A stretch of DNA of 64,000 nt. Source: Anticarsia gemmatalis. Its lineage: Eukaryota > Arthropoda > Insecta > Lepidoptera > Erebidae. Both the position numbers and the translations under genes were made by a program. The stretch spans positions 9,238,001-9,302,000 of the forward strand of contig NC_134764.1 of assembly GCF_050436995.1 (NCBI RefSeq). The letters run 5' to 3'. Below, piece after piece: positions 48,649 to 60,487 of this stretch (position 1 is the first letter of the stretch; each line of letters begins with the position of its first letter). The notes beneath the pieces were generated by a model that searched no databases, was not told the origin of the DNA, and saw only the letters and a program-made list of their open reading frames with translations.

Positions 48649-48967
48649 CTAGCTGACCCGGCAAACGTTGCTTTGCCATATAAAAAAAAATGTGTCACTT
48701 AGGTGTATGAAAAATAGATGTTGGCCGATTCTCAGACCTAGTCAATATGCTCACAAAATTTCATGAGAATCGGTCAAGCCGTTTCGGAGGAGTATGGCAA
48801 CGAAAACTGTGACGCGAGAATTTTATACTTTACATTTTTTTTGTGTATCTAAACCATTCTTAGATCCCCTTGAACACACACAAAAAATTTCATCAAAATC
48901 GGTCCAGTCGTTTAAGAGAAGTTCAGTGACATACACACTTACAGAAGAATTATATATTATGAAAAGA
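48649..48967 (-). mobile_element. Non-autonomous Helitron
   Basis: The left edge A|CTAGCTGACCC with a perfect hairpin GGCAAA-CGTTGC-TTTGCC (48660-48677) is a Helitron 3' end on the minus strand, of the same family as the one at 38800. It contains TCATGAGAATCGGTCAAGCC and TCATCAAAATCGGTCCAGTC as internal repeats. The 5' end near AAAAGA|T (48967) is tentative. Confidence 0.7.
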
Positions 48968-50024
48968 TTATATATGAAAAGATTTATTTCATCTTAATAT
49001 ACAACGCCGTATTAAGGTGGATTTTATTCCCGGGGCATTTTGTGCCAGTCTACCTTAGGGTGATGCAGAGATTATTATTCAGGTGTTTAAGAGAGGAAAA
49101 ATATTTAAGGGATTAGAAATAGAATGATGTGATGATTGAAAGAAAAAATGTCTTACGATACCTTTCTACGTTTGGAACTGTGTGAAATGCCGATTCCATT
49201 TTTTTATGAACTACGCATCTGTTTTACTCGGAAACATAGGTAGAAGTGTATAGAAATTCATTGAAGAGTGTTTTACAATGTTAATCTCATGTGCACAGCG
49301 CTATATCAATACAATACCACAAATTCAGTGATAATGACTCTATTTCAAGTTAAAGGTTGTGATAAATAAAACATAAAATAATAATATAATGATTTGACAT
49401 TCGGCATGCGCTCACTGGGACACGCCCTGTTTCAATAGAGGTAGACAGAGACCAGAGAACGCCACTAGGTAGGTACTATCTATCAAACTTTCTTTGCATC
49501 AATCACATCCATACATCTTGTTCTGCATGTAATTATGTCTCTTATAAACCCGTTAAGTTGTTACAAAATGACTAACCAACACACATTCGTCTATTCAAAC
49601 TTCCTTAAACTCGAACTAGTGATCTATTGACCAGTTCGCAAGTTATTCGTAAAGTATCAGCTAAAGTCCTCGGTCTGACCCTTGCGGAAGACAAATATTT
49701 GTAGGCCCTGTTTGTTTCAAGTTTCCGGTCGTGTATTGGCTATTTCGACGTAATATTTCATAATTGCTTGTTGTATGTATAGATCAATATTTGTTAGTAT
49801 TCCTTTTGGACTTAAATATTATTTTAGTATTTTGAAGTATTATTTTAGTGTTTTTCTTTTACTTAAGTAGTGAAGCAAAATCTTGGAAATATCTTGATGT
49901 CTGCTTCCTTTACTTATCTTTGTTTGTGATTAAGTGTTCAGAGATCTTTCAGGGTTAATAATAAATTTCTTGTACTGTCTTATGGTGAATTTCAAGTGTG
50001 TGCAATTCTAAGTAGGAACCAAAT
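48968..50024. other. Gene-free stretch
   Basis: No gene. Around 49400-49530 (GGTAGACAGAGACCAGAGAA...) is a segment I suspect is another dispersed repeat, unassigned. Confidence 0.35.
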
Positions 50025-50180
50025 CTTCACGTTAAATTGTGGTCCAAATCTATCTCACGCTAAGTTCCGGCTGTCATTTTCAAAGATCTTTGACATTCGC
50101 TTCATATAAAATACTGGTACTCAGCTGCACCTGGTAACATTCGAAGCCAACTCCGACACAGTTGGAAGAAAGGCTAGAAT
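50025..50180 (+). mobile_element. 5'-truncated fragment of the 5S-derived SINE
   Basis: ACGTTAAATTGTGGTCC, GGCTGTCATTTTCAAAGATC, AAATACTGGTACTCAGCTGC and ACTCCGACACAGTTGG follow the order of the SINE at 39470-39836 from about 39598 to 39836. The 5S-like head is absent. Confidence 0.7.
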
Positions 50181-51736
50181 CTATCGCATTTCTAAACTAG
50201 TCATGAACATCTTCTGAACCTTGTCATTTCACTTTAAGTTTATCACCAAAAAAAAAACATTTTCTTCTCAAAAAACTGTTACATTCAAATCTAAAAAGCA
50301 GTATCAAGTTACTGAAAGCATATTAGTCTAAGTCATATATAAAGGCACACTACAATAGATGAGTTATGACTCAATGGTAGATACACTACAGTCACGGCGA
50401 AATACTTTTTGTTCGTGGAGGTACTATTGTGTGGGACGACGGTAACTAATTCGACGATTTTTTGGTACGAAAAAGGTATTTTGCAGGTTTATTTCTTTGG
50501 GAAATAGACGAAAATATGTTTACGGAGATAGGTTATGATAATAGAGATTAAACTAGACTTAGCGTTTTAAGATTTAGTTTCGATTAAACTGAATACCACC
50601 CGTGGCGTATTTTGAAAGAGTGTATTTTCAAGTTTTTAACAGACTGCTTATGTTACATGATAGTACAGAAAAACTGCCTACATAAGTGAAACCGTAAGCC
50701 GATTTCAAAGATTTTCGATTTTAAGCCCTCTCTCATTCGGGAAGAGACCCTTGCCCAAAAATAAAACCTAAGAGAAGTGAAACCTTGATTCGATAACTAG
50801 GTTTTTGAAAAGATTAAAATAAATTCATCTTTTAAAACATTTCTTAGTTCTAAAAGCCTAAAAGCACCAGAAACAAAAATAAATTCCGCTTCTATAAAAC
50901 CAAAAGCCTTAATTATGAATACCTCCAGAAATATCATTGGAACAGTTTGTATTCTCTGACATCTGTTATTTCTGTCTGTCATAAATCAAAACTGACTGTT
51001 TGAATAAATCATCTGAACTCTTTGAAAGAGGAAAATGTGAGGCCTTTTGTAATCTGTTTCATATCTTATTTTGTTTATTTTACTAAATATTTTGTAGCAA
51101 ATGTGAAATTAAAGTCTTTGAGTTATTTATAGCTTAAATATCTCGTTTAAAAAATTTATAACGCTTCTTTTCTCACAGTTTAATACTTAAAGAATAGAAA
51201 TCGGGATCACAACTCAATAGAAATATAATCCATTTCCAGTACCTAGAACAAAATCTTTTTTTAGCCCCTTTTTGTGTCCCACTGGTGGGCAAAGGCAAAT
51301 TTCTTTTTAATTTCACAATACCCTATCTTGAGTAAAATCCCCTGAATTTAACTTTGACCCATTGACATAAAACTAAAAACTTTTAGGAACCATTCCTTTA
51401 AAAAACTTTATTATATTTAAATATTTATTATCCACAAGAATGCTATAAAAATCAATTCATAGTATCTGTACTCATAAAATCCACAACTCTTTTACAATAT
51501 TCGACAATACAATAACATCCAGCAAACCACATTTGGAAATAAAGCCCCAAAAAACAACAGAGGTCCATTAATTCCAATATAATTACACTAAATCAAAACT
51601 CACATCATATTTATGTGAAAGTAAAAAAAAAACAATAACGACAAAACAACGTACTGTATATGAAATCGTAAAAAGCGGTTGGCGAGAGCATAATTAAATA
51701 AAGATGGTAAAAGGTCGCTTCCCGAAAAGAGCTTGA
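50181..51736. other. Gene-free stretch
   Basis: No gene. It contains short pieces of the LINE/SINE family (about 50720-50765 and 51258-51300). Confidence 0.4.
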
Positions 51737-52107
51737 TAATAAAAATAAAAAAATCTGCTAAGTTCGAGTTGGACTCGCGCACGAAGGGTTCCATATCTTT
51801 AGAGTTAATTTGTAAGCACATATTCTATTAATATTTCAAGCGTCAGTTTTCATTTTCAATATCAAGCAAAAATAAGGAAATAATCACGTTTTTTGTAGGA
51901 AAGCCCCATTATATATTTATTTAATTTTACCTTGTAGGTAATCGTTGTAAATGTAAATTTCAACCGTTTAACTATCGCGATTCGTGAGATACAGTTGGTC
52001 TCAGAAAGCAGACAGTCAAATAAACAGACAGACAGCTAAGAGTCAATAATAGGGTCCCGTATTACCGGTACGTTACGGTGCCAGTACTTCGGGTACGGGA
52101 CCCTAAA
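51737..52107 (+). mobile_element. Dispersed element with AGGGTCCCGT terminal hairpin
   Basis: Begins near AAGTTCGAGTTGGACTCGCG with CACGAAGGGTTCC, includes GTGAGATACAG and ACAGACAGACAG, and ends in a hairpin of AGGGTCCCGTA with TACGGGACCCT (about 52051-52105). I recall this as very common in Lepidoptera. Class is uncertain (Helentron-like or MITE). A copy in the opposite orientation is at 53975-54195. Confidence 0.6.
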
Positions 52108-52464
52108 AATGAGAAAAATACATACAAACATAACATAGCACTTTGTTGGGTTCGTGAATGGCCTCAGATCAATCTGTATGAGAGGCCATTGTATGTAAAG
52201 GACTATCTGCCAGCTTTTCAGCTGAAATTGTGGATGATAATTTCTATTATGTCGCTATTCCTTTCTAGCTAATGTTTGGGTCGACACTGGATTAGACTGG
52301 ACATCTGACTTTTGATAGAACTACTGCATGTACTCTTATTATAATAATATGCTTTTATATTATATATGCCCCCCCAAAAAGGCATACCCCGTATTATACG
52401 ACCTCTGTCCCGCTGTCGGTACTGCAACACTATAAAAAACATATGGTGTTAGAAAACACTGCCT

Positions 52465-52620
52465 TTAAGATACTGGTTTAGGTGGAAGTGAACACTTTTC
52501 TGCTGATTACGAGGTCTCGAGTTTGATTCTCGGGTCGAACAAAGTGAAAACGTGAGACTTATTTATGAATAACTTGACTTAACCTTTGCCTATACTTTCA
52601 GGCACAACAAGCCTGATCAA
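52465..52620 (+). mobile_element. tRNA-derived SINE, old copy
   Basis: The B-box-like GAGTTTGATTCTC inside GATTACGAGGTCTCGAG matches the head of the SINE at 55655, and the end CTTTCAGGCACAACAAGCCTGA matches its 3' end. Confidence 0.55.
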
Positions 52621-53139
52621 GTAAGTTTGTCAAAATATTTACAATATTATACTCCTAACGAAGTCCCCTTTACTTCAACCTACGCCATACAATGTATATC
52701 GTAACTGACAATAATAATTTGATGCCTACTACAGACTAGTCTTTGTGTGTGTCTGTATGTGGTCTTGGCAGACAATTTTCATGTTATCTGTGTGACTGCA
52801 TTTTGTCTATACCCGTGCTCACAAACTGAGAGAGTGCACCCGTTTTTTGGCAATAACTACCTTATATCTAGGTTGGTGTTTTGGCTACATTTATGGTTCT
52901 TTTTAAAAAGTCACCTAGTAATTGGGTGGTTCTAATAATGAATTCTTATATGAAAAAATATCACGCCTGTTGTACTGATAGAGGTGTAGGAAATGCAACC
53001 ACGTTTCGTTAATTAAAATTCTAAGCCCATGTTCTATGGAACGATCCTTTTGCTACTCGTATATATCGGGCAAGTTATCAAACTCCGAGCTACTATTGAG
53101 AAATATTCTAATATAAGTTAAAAAAGATCAGTAGCACTT
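52621..53139. other. Gene-free stretch
   Basis: Nothing coding. The part near 53010-53130 may be the body of the tRNA-headed SINE that follows. Confidence 0.4.
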
Positions 53140-53215
53140 TTTCCGACCTGGGACTTGAACCCAGGTCCTCGTGATCAACAGTCGTATATAATACCGACTG
53201 CGCTATAGTTTAAAA
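53140..53215 (-). mobile_element. tRNA-derived SINE head
   Basis: Minus strand: A-box TAGCGCAGTCGG, B-box GGGTTCAAGTCCC in a perfect T-arm (CTGGG/CCCAG). The acceptor stem does not pair, so it is a SINE or a tRNA relic and not a working tRNA gene. Confidence 0.65.
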
Positions 53216-53974
53216 CTACTTAAATAAAACTAAATTAATATAAAAGATCGAACTTTTTAAAACTGAATATAGGAGATACAAAGTCAACGCTCATAATAGT
53301 GAGGTAACGGAATCCATATTAATTCTATACAAAAGGCTCTGCTCAGAGGAAGAAAAATACGTCCCTTGAGAGCGTTTTAGAGGATTACAGCTGCTTAATT
53401 TTATCATCGATATCATTTATCTTGCTAAATTCTTTTCGTAAAATACGCTTAAGCATACAATAAGTTTGCTAAGGGATACAATATTTAGGACAGATTTATT
53501 CTAAGTTGGATATACCGACCTGTGTGTATCTTTGGACATGCTTTCTACGATTTGTCAATTGAACAATACTTGAGATGTTAAAGTTTATAAAACATTTACA
53601 CAATTTCTACTTTTTTATCCCATTAATGTCCCACTGCTGGGCAAGGTTTTCTTCCCAAACGAGGTAGGAACTAGGTCTTGAGTCAACCACGCTAGCCAAG
53701 TGCTGGTTATTTTAGCATTGTAAAAATATATCATTTCGATTCCATTATTTTGTGTAAAAATTTTTGGACTTAAAACAATACAACGAAATTATAATAACAA
53801 AATTGTGAACTTTAATACGAACTATTAAAAAAAGCGGAACTTCCACACAGTAAAACAAGTTGGAACAAAAATATAGCTCTGACAAAAACAGGTAGAATAC
53901 CCACAAAATGCCCATTGTACTCTAACTCCGATAAAGTATGGGGCTAAATGTCTCAACCAAGACACATTTTTAGG
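53216..53974. other. Gene-free stretch
   Basis: It contains a piece of the LINE/SINE family at 53615-53705 (TGTCCCACTGCTGGGCAAGG...). Nothing else was recognised. Confidence 0.4.
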
Positions 53975-54195
53975 GTACCGTAAGGGTAAAAACGGAACCC
54001 TATTTCTAATGCCTCGATATCCGTATCGGTCTGTCACCGGGATGCATCTCCTAAACTTTGATTCTGTCTGTCTGTCACCTAGCTATTTCTCATAAAGAGT
54101 CATAACAAGATAGCTGAAATTCTCGCATATGATCTCCGCTTGTCTGTCTGTAACCAGACTGTATCTCATGAACCGTGATAGTAAGCCAATAGGAT
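53975..54195 (-). mobile_element. Dispersed element, inverse copy of 51737-52107
   Basis: TAGGGTACCGTAAGGGTAAA...CGGAACCCTA is the terminal hairpin on the other strand, followed by CTGTCTGTCACC and GTATCTCATGAACCGTGATAG in complement order. Confidence 0.6.
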
Positions 54196-54638
54196 TTTCA
54201 CAATTAATGTATTTACGTTATCGCTTTAACAACAACAATAACAGATGACTACTAAAACCGGTAATAAATAGATATTTCATTGTGACTCTAAAGTCCCACA
54301 CAACAAAGATGTTCCCTTACCGCTCTTTAAATGTACAGAACCTTTCACGTTCGAGTTCAACTGGAACTTGGTCAGTTTTTCCTCATTGTTCGTCTGTTCG
54401 GACTTTGTAATTAATCGTTATAGTCCCTTGTTTATTTTTTCACGGTAAAACGATGATTGTTTGTGCTTTTCACGGTCTGTTTTCTCTGCGGTGTGATGTC
54501 GTATCAACATTGGTTTAAAGCGAAATAATGAAATTGGATTCGAGTGAATTACTTTAAATTTTCCATGGATAGTGGACATGGTAATTATGATGTGTGCTCA
54601 GTCTGGTAATTTACATTCGGGAGTTTAATTATGTGTTT
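54196..54638. other. Gene-free stretch
   Basis: Nothing recognised. Confidence 0.4.
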
Positions 54639-54709
54639 AATTTAATAATATTGACATTGTTCTTTATGTGGTAGAAACACATAAAGAACATTGTCAATAT
54701 TATTAAATT
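54639..54709. repeat. Perfect 32-bp hairpin, 7-nt loop
   Basis: Positions 54639-54670 and 54678-54709 are exact reverse complements around GTAGAAA. A smaller 11-bp hairpin (TCTAAGGACTT) lies at 54795-54832. Confidence 0.95.
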
Positions 54710-54832
54710 GTTACAAAAGAATTATGTTTTATTAAAAAAAAATCTCTTAAACTTTGAGCTCTTTCCGAAATTACTCTTTTGTTTGATGTTTTTGTCTAAG
54801 GACTTGGACCTGTTTGACATCAAGTCCTTAGA

Positions 54833-55344
54833 ACTATTTATTAGCTGCTCGTTCAGGTCCAGTGGTTAACATAGTCATAATAACTATAGCGCCACGTGTG
54901 GTGGCATCAAATCCTATCCCAGGAAAAATATTTGTCTGATGATGAAGTCATTAAAATAGACGAAACCCTGACTGTTTTAAAAACATACTGCTACAAGACA
55001 AAATAATACTTTTCCTTACATACAAAATCAAAGCCAAAACAACTAAAAGACCCTTAAACGTTGAAAATTGAAAACGGTGAAACAAACATCAATACGCTAT
55101 GAAACGTTCACAGTTGAATGACCAACTTCTTCATAGTATTCGAATGAATCGTAAAATAAAAACGTAACTGTAGGCGTTTGCCTTGTAAACGTTTTATCTT
55201 CTATAAAAAACTTCCGAACGGTTCCCAGTATTATAAAGAAGCTTGCCAATTCTGTGTCAGCTGAGATGTTTTATTTTGTTCCCTTTTCTTGTAATGTTGT
55301 AGGTTTTTCAGCACCTTTCCATTAATAATAAAAAAAAATATAAA
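54833..55344. other. Gene-free stretch
   Basis: Nothing recognised. Confidence 0.4.
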
Positions 55345-55440
55345 ATTTAACCTATTGATGTTTCACTGCCGGTCTCCTCTTGTAATGAGAGAGGGGTTAG
55401 GCCTTGAGTCCACCACGCACGCTAAGTCAGTGCGTGCGGG
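55345..55440 (-). mobile_element. LINE/SINE-family fragment
   Basis: TTTCACTGCCGGTCTCCTCT, GAGAGGGGTTAGGCCTTGAG, TCCACCACGC: the complement order of the family at 24307-24540. Confidence 0.55.
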
Positions 55441-55632
55441 TAATTTTTACTTATATTTATATTTTTTACTAATGCGAAAGTTTGAAAGTGTAGATGTATG
55501 TTTGTATGATTGTAAATCTTTCACAAAATCTAATGAAATTTAGTAGATACACTGATAGCCTGGATTGAAATATAGCATATGCTTTACCCCGAGAAATCTT
55601 CTCACGCGGACGGAGTCGCAGGCAAAAGCTAG
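55441..55632 (+). mobile_element. Short Helitron, 3' end intact
   Basis: Ends with an imperfect hairpin (GCGGAC-GGA-GTCGC, about 55607-55620), then CAAAAG and CTAG|T at 55629-55632. The 5' end is not clear; the stretch from about 55441 (ACTAATGCGAAAGTTTGAAAG) belongs to it. Confidence 0.6.
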
Positions 55633-55654
55633 TGGATCATATTGTATCAAAGTC

Positions 55655-56497
55655 TTCCTCTGTGTCGCGGTTGGTAGTTCACCCGAATGATTACGGATTA
55701 CGGGGTCTCGGGCTCGATTCCCGAGTCGGGGAGGTCGAGAAAGGAAATCTTTTCTAATTTAAATTTCTCTTCTCCTCAACAGCAGCTTGAGTTTGGTAAC
55801 GTGTCCGATAAACGGCATTAGGCTTGCCCCATATTACATGGGACCAACATTACTAATGGGGATGTGAGTGCATATCTAAGGTACGATTCAGACCAACCGG
55901 CTAGCGTCGCGCCGCCTCGGAACGGAGCCGTACGCGTGCCGCGGCAGCCGAACGCGTCCGTCGGAGCTGTACCGCTACTGCGGTATGCGTACGGCTGCCG
56001 CGGTAGCCGCACGCGTGCCGCGGCAGCCGACAGCGTCCGCTGGAATCCAATCATATGTCTGGACTAAAGAAATTAGTTTTTCTTCCGTATCCATTTTTGA
56101 TTTTAATATGTTAACTGTCGCTGGAAGAACACAACTTCAATGATTCGCTAGTTGCTGCACCGTAATCTCCGTTCACGACGCACAGCTGACCCGCTCCGAA
56201 CGGACCCGACGGCAGCCGATTGGATGCCGACGGCGCCGTTCGGAGCCGGTCGGGGCCGGTCGGCCGTCGCGACAGCCGAATGCATACTGCGACAGGTCGC
56301 GACGCGTCGCGGGATGCCGACGGAGATAGCTATGCGTAAGTTGCTTGCAAATATGAACTGTATTTACTGTTGATACATTTCAATGTTCTTTACCGCATTG
56401 TAAAATGCCGCCCGGCCCGGCCCGACGCGAGCCGGTTGGTCTGAATCGTACCTAACACTTCTGTCTACACCTTCGGGTATAACAAGCGTGATACTAC
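55655..56497 (+). mobile_element. tRNA-derived SINE split by a MITE
   Basis: The head has an A-box-like TCGCGGTTGGTAG (about 55664) and a B-box GGCTCGATTCC (about 55711). The body runs to GTGAGTGCATATC and resumes after the MITE as CTGTCTACACCTTCGGGTATAACAAGCGTGAT, the 3' end. The two halves join naturally once 55880-56452 and one TAA are taken out. Confidence 0.7.
55880..56452. mobile_element. MITE with GC-rich core, 573 bp, same family as 811-1065
   Basis: The ends GGTACGATTCAGACCAACCG and its complement are flanked on both sides by TAA, a clean 3-bp TSD. Two GC-rich arrays of CCGCGGCAGCCG-type units (about 55910-56040 and 56195-56325) are separated by AT-rich sequence (56041-56155). The right 110 bp is close to that of the copy in intron 2 of the first gene. 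Confidence 0.85.
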
Positions 56498-56756
56498 ATA
56501 TGTATTTTCTAGTAATAGATCAAATAGTAAAGTTTATTTGTTTATTTCAAGGCGTTATTGTCCTAGCGTCAACGGTCGATTAAACAGAATTCCATTTTGC
56601 AGAGCTGCCATTTGGCAGTTGCAATTTAATTTTAGGTTACGGAATATTTCATAATGCAGCACACATTTCCATTTGGTTATAGTGGTACAGGCTATATCTA
56701 ACTTAGATTTTAGGTGACTGTGTGTGAATTGTATCAATAATATGTTTTAATTATTT
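56498..56756. other. Gene-free stretch
   Basis: Nothing recognised. Confidence 0.4.
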
Positions 56757-56935
56757 TGTATGAACTTGTAATAAAATCTCTTTGGCTTCAAGAATCACAA
56801 ATGAGTACACGGTTCATTAGGTTTCTTTCGGTGAGCTCGTGAGGTACTCAAATATGGAGCTTTTTTGTGTAGAGAAAAGGTTTTATTACAAGTTCATACA
56901 TACTATAATGCGAAAAGACTTTTTCTCTGACCTAA
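56757..56935. mobile_element. Mariner-like MITE, left end lost
   Basis: Over 170 bp it matches the MITE at 42213-42427 closely (AATAAAATCTCTTTGGCTTC, AATGAGTACACGGTTCATTA, GCGAAAAGACTTTTTC). It lacks the outer left terminus and ends CCTAA next to TA. Confidence 0.75.
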
Positions 56936-59396
56936 TATATTATCTGAAACTGTAGAAATATTCAAAGATGAACCAGATATAATTTATCATGAAATAATAA
57001 ATTCATGACAATAAATACATTTAATTAATCACTGAAAATATTTCTTATTTTGGAAGCAAAGTTGAATGCTACTGTTTTATATCATGAATAAGCCGTTGAT
57101 TTTGGAAATTATTCTAGTATATTCTTACTACGTGTTCACATAGACGGTAATAGTGAGAACCCTAGTCCTTTATCATGCAAAACCTAGGCTAACCAGTGAT
57201 ATGTAGACGTTCCCTTTGTTCAATCTCCAGGACCTCTCTTTGAAGAGGTTATGCTTATAACGAGTGTTGTGTAGTTCTACCTAATCCTTAAAACATTAGA
57301 CTGTATTTTACCTTCAATGAGTCTTCAACATTATGTGGAACATACACATACAAAAATTTTTATTGTACTTATTAGTTATTTGATCTTTCCTCCTTATTTT
57401 CTATCATTTGAATTATGCTCTTTTTCATATACAACGTCATGTTAAATATCAACAATTAAACCTTGTAGTTTTTACCATTATAGAGGCCATTAATTATTAA
57501 ATATCTAATAATATGCTTAAGACAAGGGTCTCCTATTTTGAAGTAAAACATTCAAAATCAATTAAGTAACTTCCATTTCTACTTATTTTTGTGTAAACAA
57601 TCCGTTTTGATATTAACATTGTTTTATATGTACGTACTGCTATCAAATTCATGAAAGTCGGTAACTAATAATTAGACTTTTTTGCGTGAGCCCGTAGTAA
57701 ACCAACATAACTTTATTTTCATAATATTAGTTTGAAACCTAGTTACGTATGCTTACCAAAATAAGGCAAATAGGAAAACTTGTTCGTCGTTAACTTTTTC
57801 ATTGCGAATTAAAAAAATGCTTCAAGCGAACTAAAATACGACAAAAACGGGAACTTTTGAAGCGCAGACATACAACTTTGTCTCTGAATTTGTGACACAC
57901 GGCCATCGCGTATAGTGAACTAAAAGTTCATGCAGAGTTTAATCCTATGATGTCAATTTATTGTGCAAATGTAAGAAAAGTTGTATAAATTTAGGAAAAT
58001 CTGGTGTCGAAGTAAATTTTGCTATGATACAAAATATCTCATTACCAAGAATAGTGATTAAATATGTGCGGAATTGAAAAGTATATTACGAAAGTTTGGC
58101 CTAAGCTTGATTAACTTGGGTAACTGTTTTCTCCTCTCTGTGTCTCTGTTTTTCTCTGTATCTCTTCTATGTGCATTATAGATAAAGATGTTATGTACAC
58201 AGGCATATGATGTGAGAATAGTATTGGATCAATAGTTTATCCATAGCGTAAGTGCAATCAGTTCAGTATGCCATGCCGAAGGAATTTGACCTAAAATACT
58301 AAAACTACCACTAAAACACTAAGGAGTAAAATACAACCAAATAACACAAACCCAGTCAAATACCTAAAAACATCAAAAATAAAACAACAACCAACACCAG
58401 AAATCCCGACTTGGAAATGCCAGAACCATATTCAACGAAAAGGCGAATATAATCCTAAGTCTACCTTTCGTCGACAGTGTAAGCTTCGATCTAGCTCGCA
58501 AAGCTAAAGCGATTTCGTTGCACTGACTGGACAAAGCTGATAGCTTGGACACTAGATGTGTTAAGATTGATGTTCTACATAAAATGGCGCCTGTATTTCG
58601 TACAGGCTCAAATTACTCTTTGCTTTGATGGATTCTGATCAGGGGATAAGTGGAGATTTAAATTCTGTTAGGAAAACGAGTGGTGTACGAACTATATAGT
58701 TTCCTTTTAGTTCATTCATTCAGACGTTTTCTATACTGATTAAGTACAACGTTATATTATGTAAAATTTTATTGTTAAAATCCAATAATTTAGGCTAGCT
58801 CTGTAAACGGTTCAACGTTACTAACTGTACCATTTAATAATTCTCCTACGTGTTGTAACAATATTTAAAAAATTGATTTTTTTACTATTTTGTTAATTAT
58901 CTCTTTATTTATAAATCAATACACGGTGTTCTGTCAATAAAATTGTATTGAACATTAAACTTCCTACTGCGCGTAACGTGACACCTTTAAGTGTCAATTA
59001 AATACCTAAAAATAAAATGATTAACAAAAAAATCGAACTATCATTCTCAGCCAACAAGTCCACCATTCTACCAGACACTGAAACCCAAAGCTATAAATGT
59101 ATCGCAAAAGAACTACGTCCAAGTCCATCTGATTGGTGGCTAAGTGAAAAAGTTGTGCGTCCGAGCTCAGTGCAATGTCCTGTTCGAAGTGCTCTATCCA
59201 ATACAAGTTGCGATTGTATTTTGATTCTTATTGCCTCTACTTTTTCTTTTATTCTCGACTAGTTTGAACGTAGATTTTTGTAAAATTATTGGTTAATATA
59301 TTTTGTTTTGTATCTGCTTAGTGTTACACTGATGATAAAAAAATCTACTTGAAAATGATCATTATTTTGAAAATGTTTTCTGTGGTTATTTGTACA
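56936..59396. other. Gene-free stretch
   Basis: About 2.5 kb of AT-rich sequence with no gene or repeat recognised. Confidence 0.4.
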
Positions 59397-59645
59397 CTAG
59401 CTGACCCGCGCAACTTCGCTTGCGTCACATAAGAGAATGGGTTAAAATTTTCCCCGTTTTTGTAACATTTTTTATTGTTACTCTGCTCCTATTGGTCGTA
59501 CCATGATGATATATAGCCTATAGCCTTCCTCGATAAATGGTCTACCTAACACTGAAAGAATTTTTCAAATCAGACCAGTAGTTCCTGAGATTAGCACGTT
59601 CAAACAAACAAACAAACTCTTCAGCTTTATAATATTAAGTATAGA
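59397..59645 (-). mobile_element. Non-autonomous Helitron, 249 bp, complete
   Basis: A|CTAGCTGACCCG with hairpin CGCAA/TTGCG (59408-59424) at the left, and TATAATATTAAGTATAGA|T at the right: the minus-strand 3' and 5' ends, inserted between A and T. It is over 90% identical by eye to 60233-60487. Confidence 0.85.
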
Positions 59646-60232
59646 TGACAGCTGTAGTGATATTACTATTACTATAAAATATATTAACTATGTTTGTTCC
59701 ATTAAGTATTAAATTGATTGGAATTATTTAAAGCTTTTGAGTTTCAATCACCTTATGTAAATCCAAATGTTAGTGAGAAATATATAAACTAAGAAATAAA
59801 AAATATAGAATCAACAATTCATGAAAACACAAACAATAGAAAAAGAAAAATATAGCAATGGAAGCTACAACGAAAATTCAATTTCAAAACATATTATATT
59901 TTATTTTCAAAGTTCGATGAAATGTAATTTGACTACAAGCTAATACCAATAAGCTATTGTATTGAAACTTCTCTACGGGGAATACTGAAATTATATTCAA
60001 CAATATTGACGCAGTTTCAATTTAGTTAATTAGTGCTTAGTTATAGCAGGGGAGCTGAACCATTTAGTATAGACACTTGGAATTGTTTTATTGGTAAAGA
60101 CAGCTTAATTAAAGACAGTCTATCACAGGTTAATGACTCACTAGAAGTCTATAATTAAGAAGGAAAGCTTTATTAGATTTTTTTTATTTAGTACATCTAT
60201 ATCGCGGATATAAAAAGTAGTTTATTTGAACA
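59646..60232. other. Spacer between two Helitron copies, nothing recognised
   Basis: AT-rich, no gene. Confidence 0.4.
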
Positions 60233-60487
60233 CTAGCTGACCCGCGCAACTTCGCTTGCGTCACATAAGAGAGAATGGGTCAAAAATGTTCCCCGTTTTT
60301 GTAACATTTTTTAATGGTACTCTGCTCCTATTGATCGTAGCGTGATGATATATCTATATCCTATAGCCTTCCGCGATAAATGAGCTATCTAACACTGAAA
60401 GAATTTTTCAGATCGGACCAGTAGTTTCTGAGATAAGCGCGTTCAAACAAACAAACAAACTCTTCAGCTTTATAATATTAGTATAGA
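60233..60487 (-). mobile_element. Non-autonomous Helitron, 255 bp, complete
   Basis: Same structure and orientation as 59397-59645, with ends A|CTAGCTGACCCGCGCAAC and AATATTAGTATAGA|T. The two differ by small indels (GAGA, CTAT). Confidence 0.85.

Noticed and set aside
53140..53215. Possible tRNA gene
   Set aside because: Good A/B boxes and T-arm, but the acceptor arm does not pair. Treated as a SINE head.
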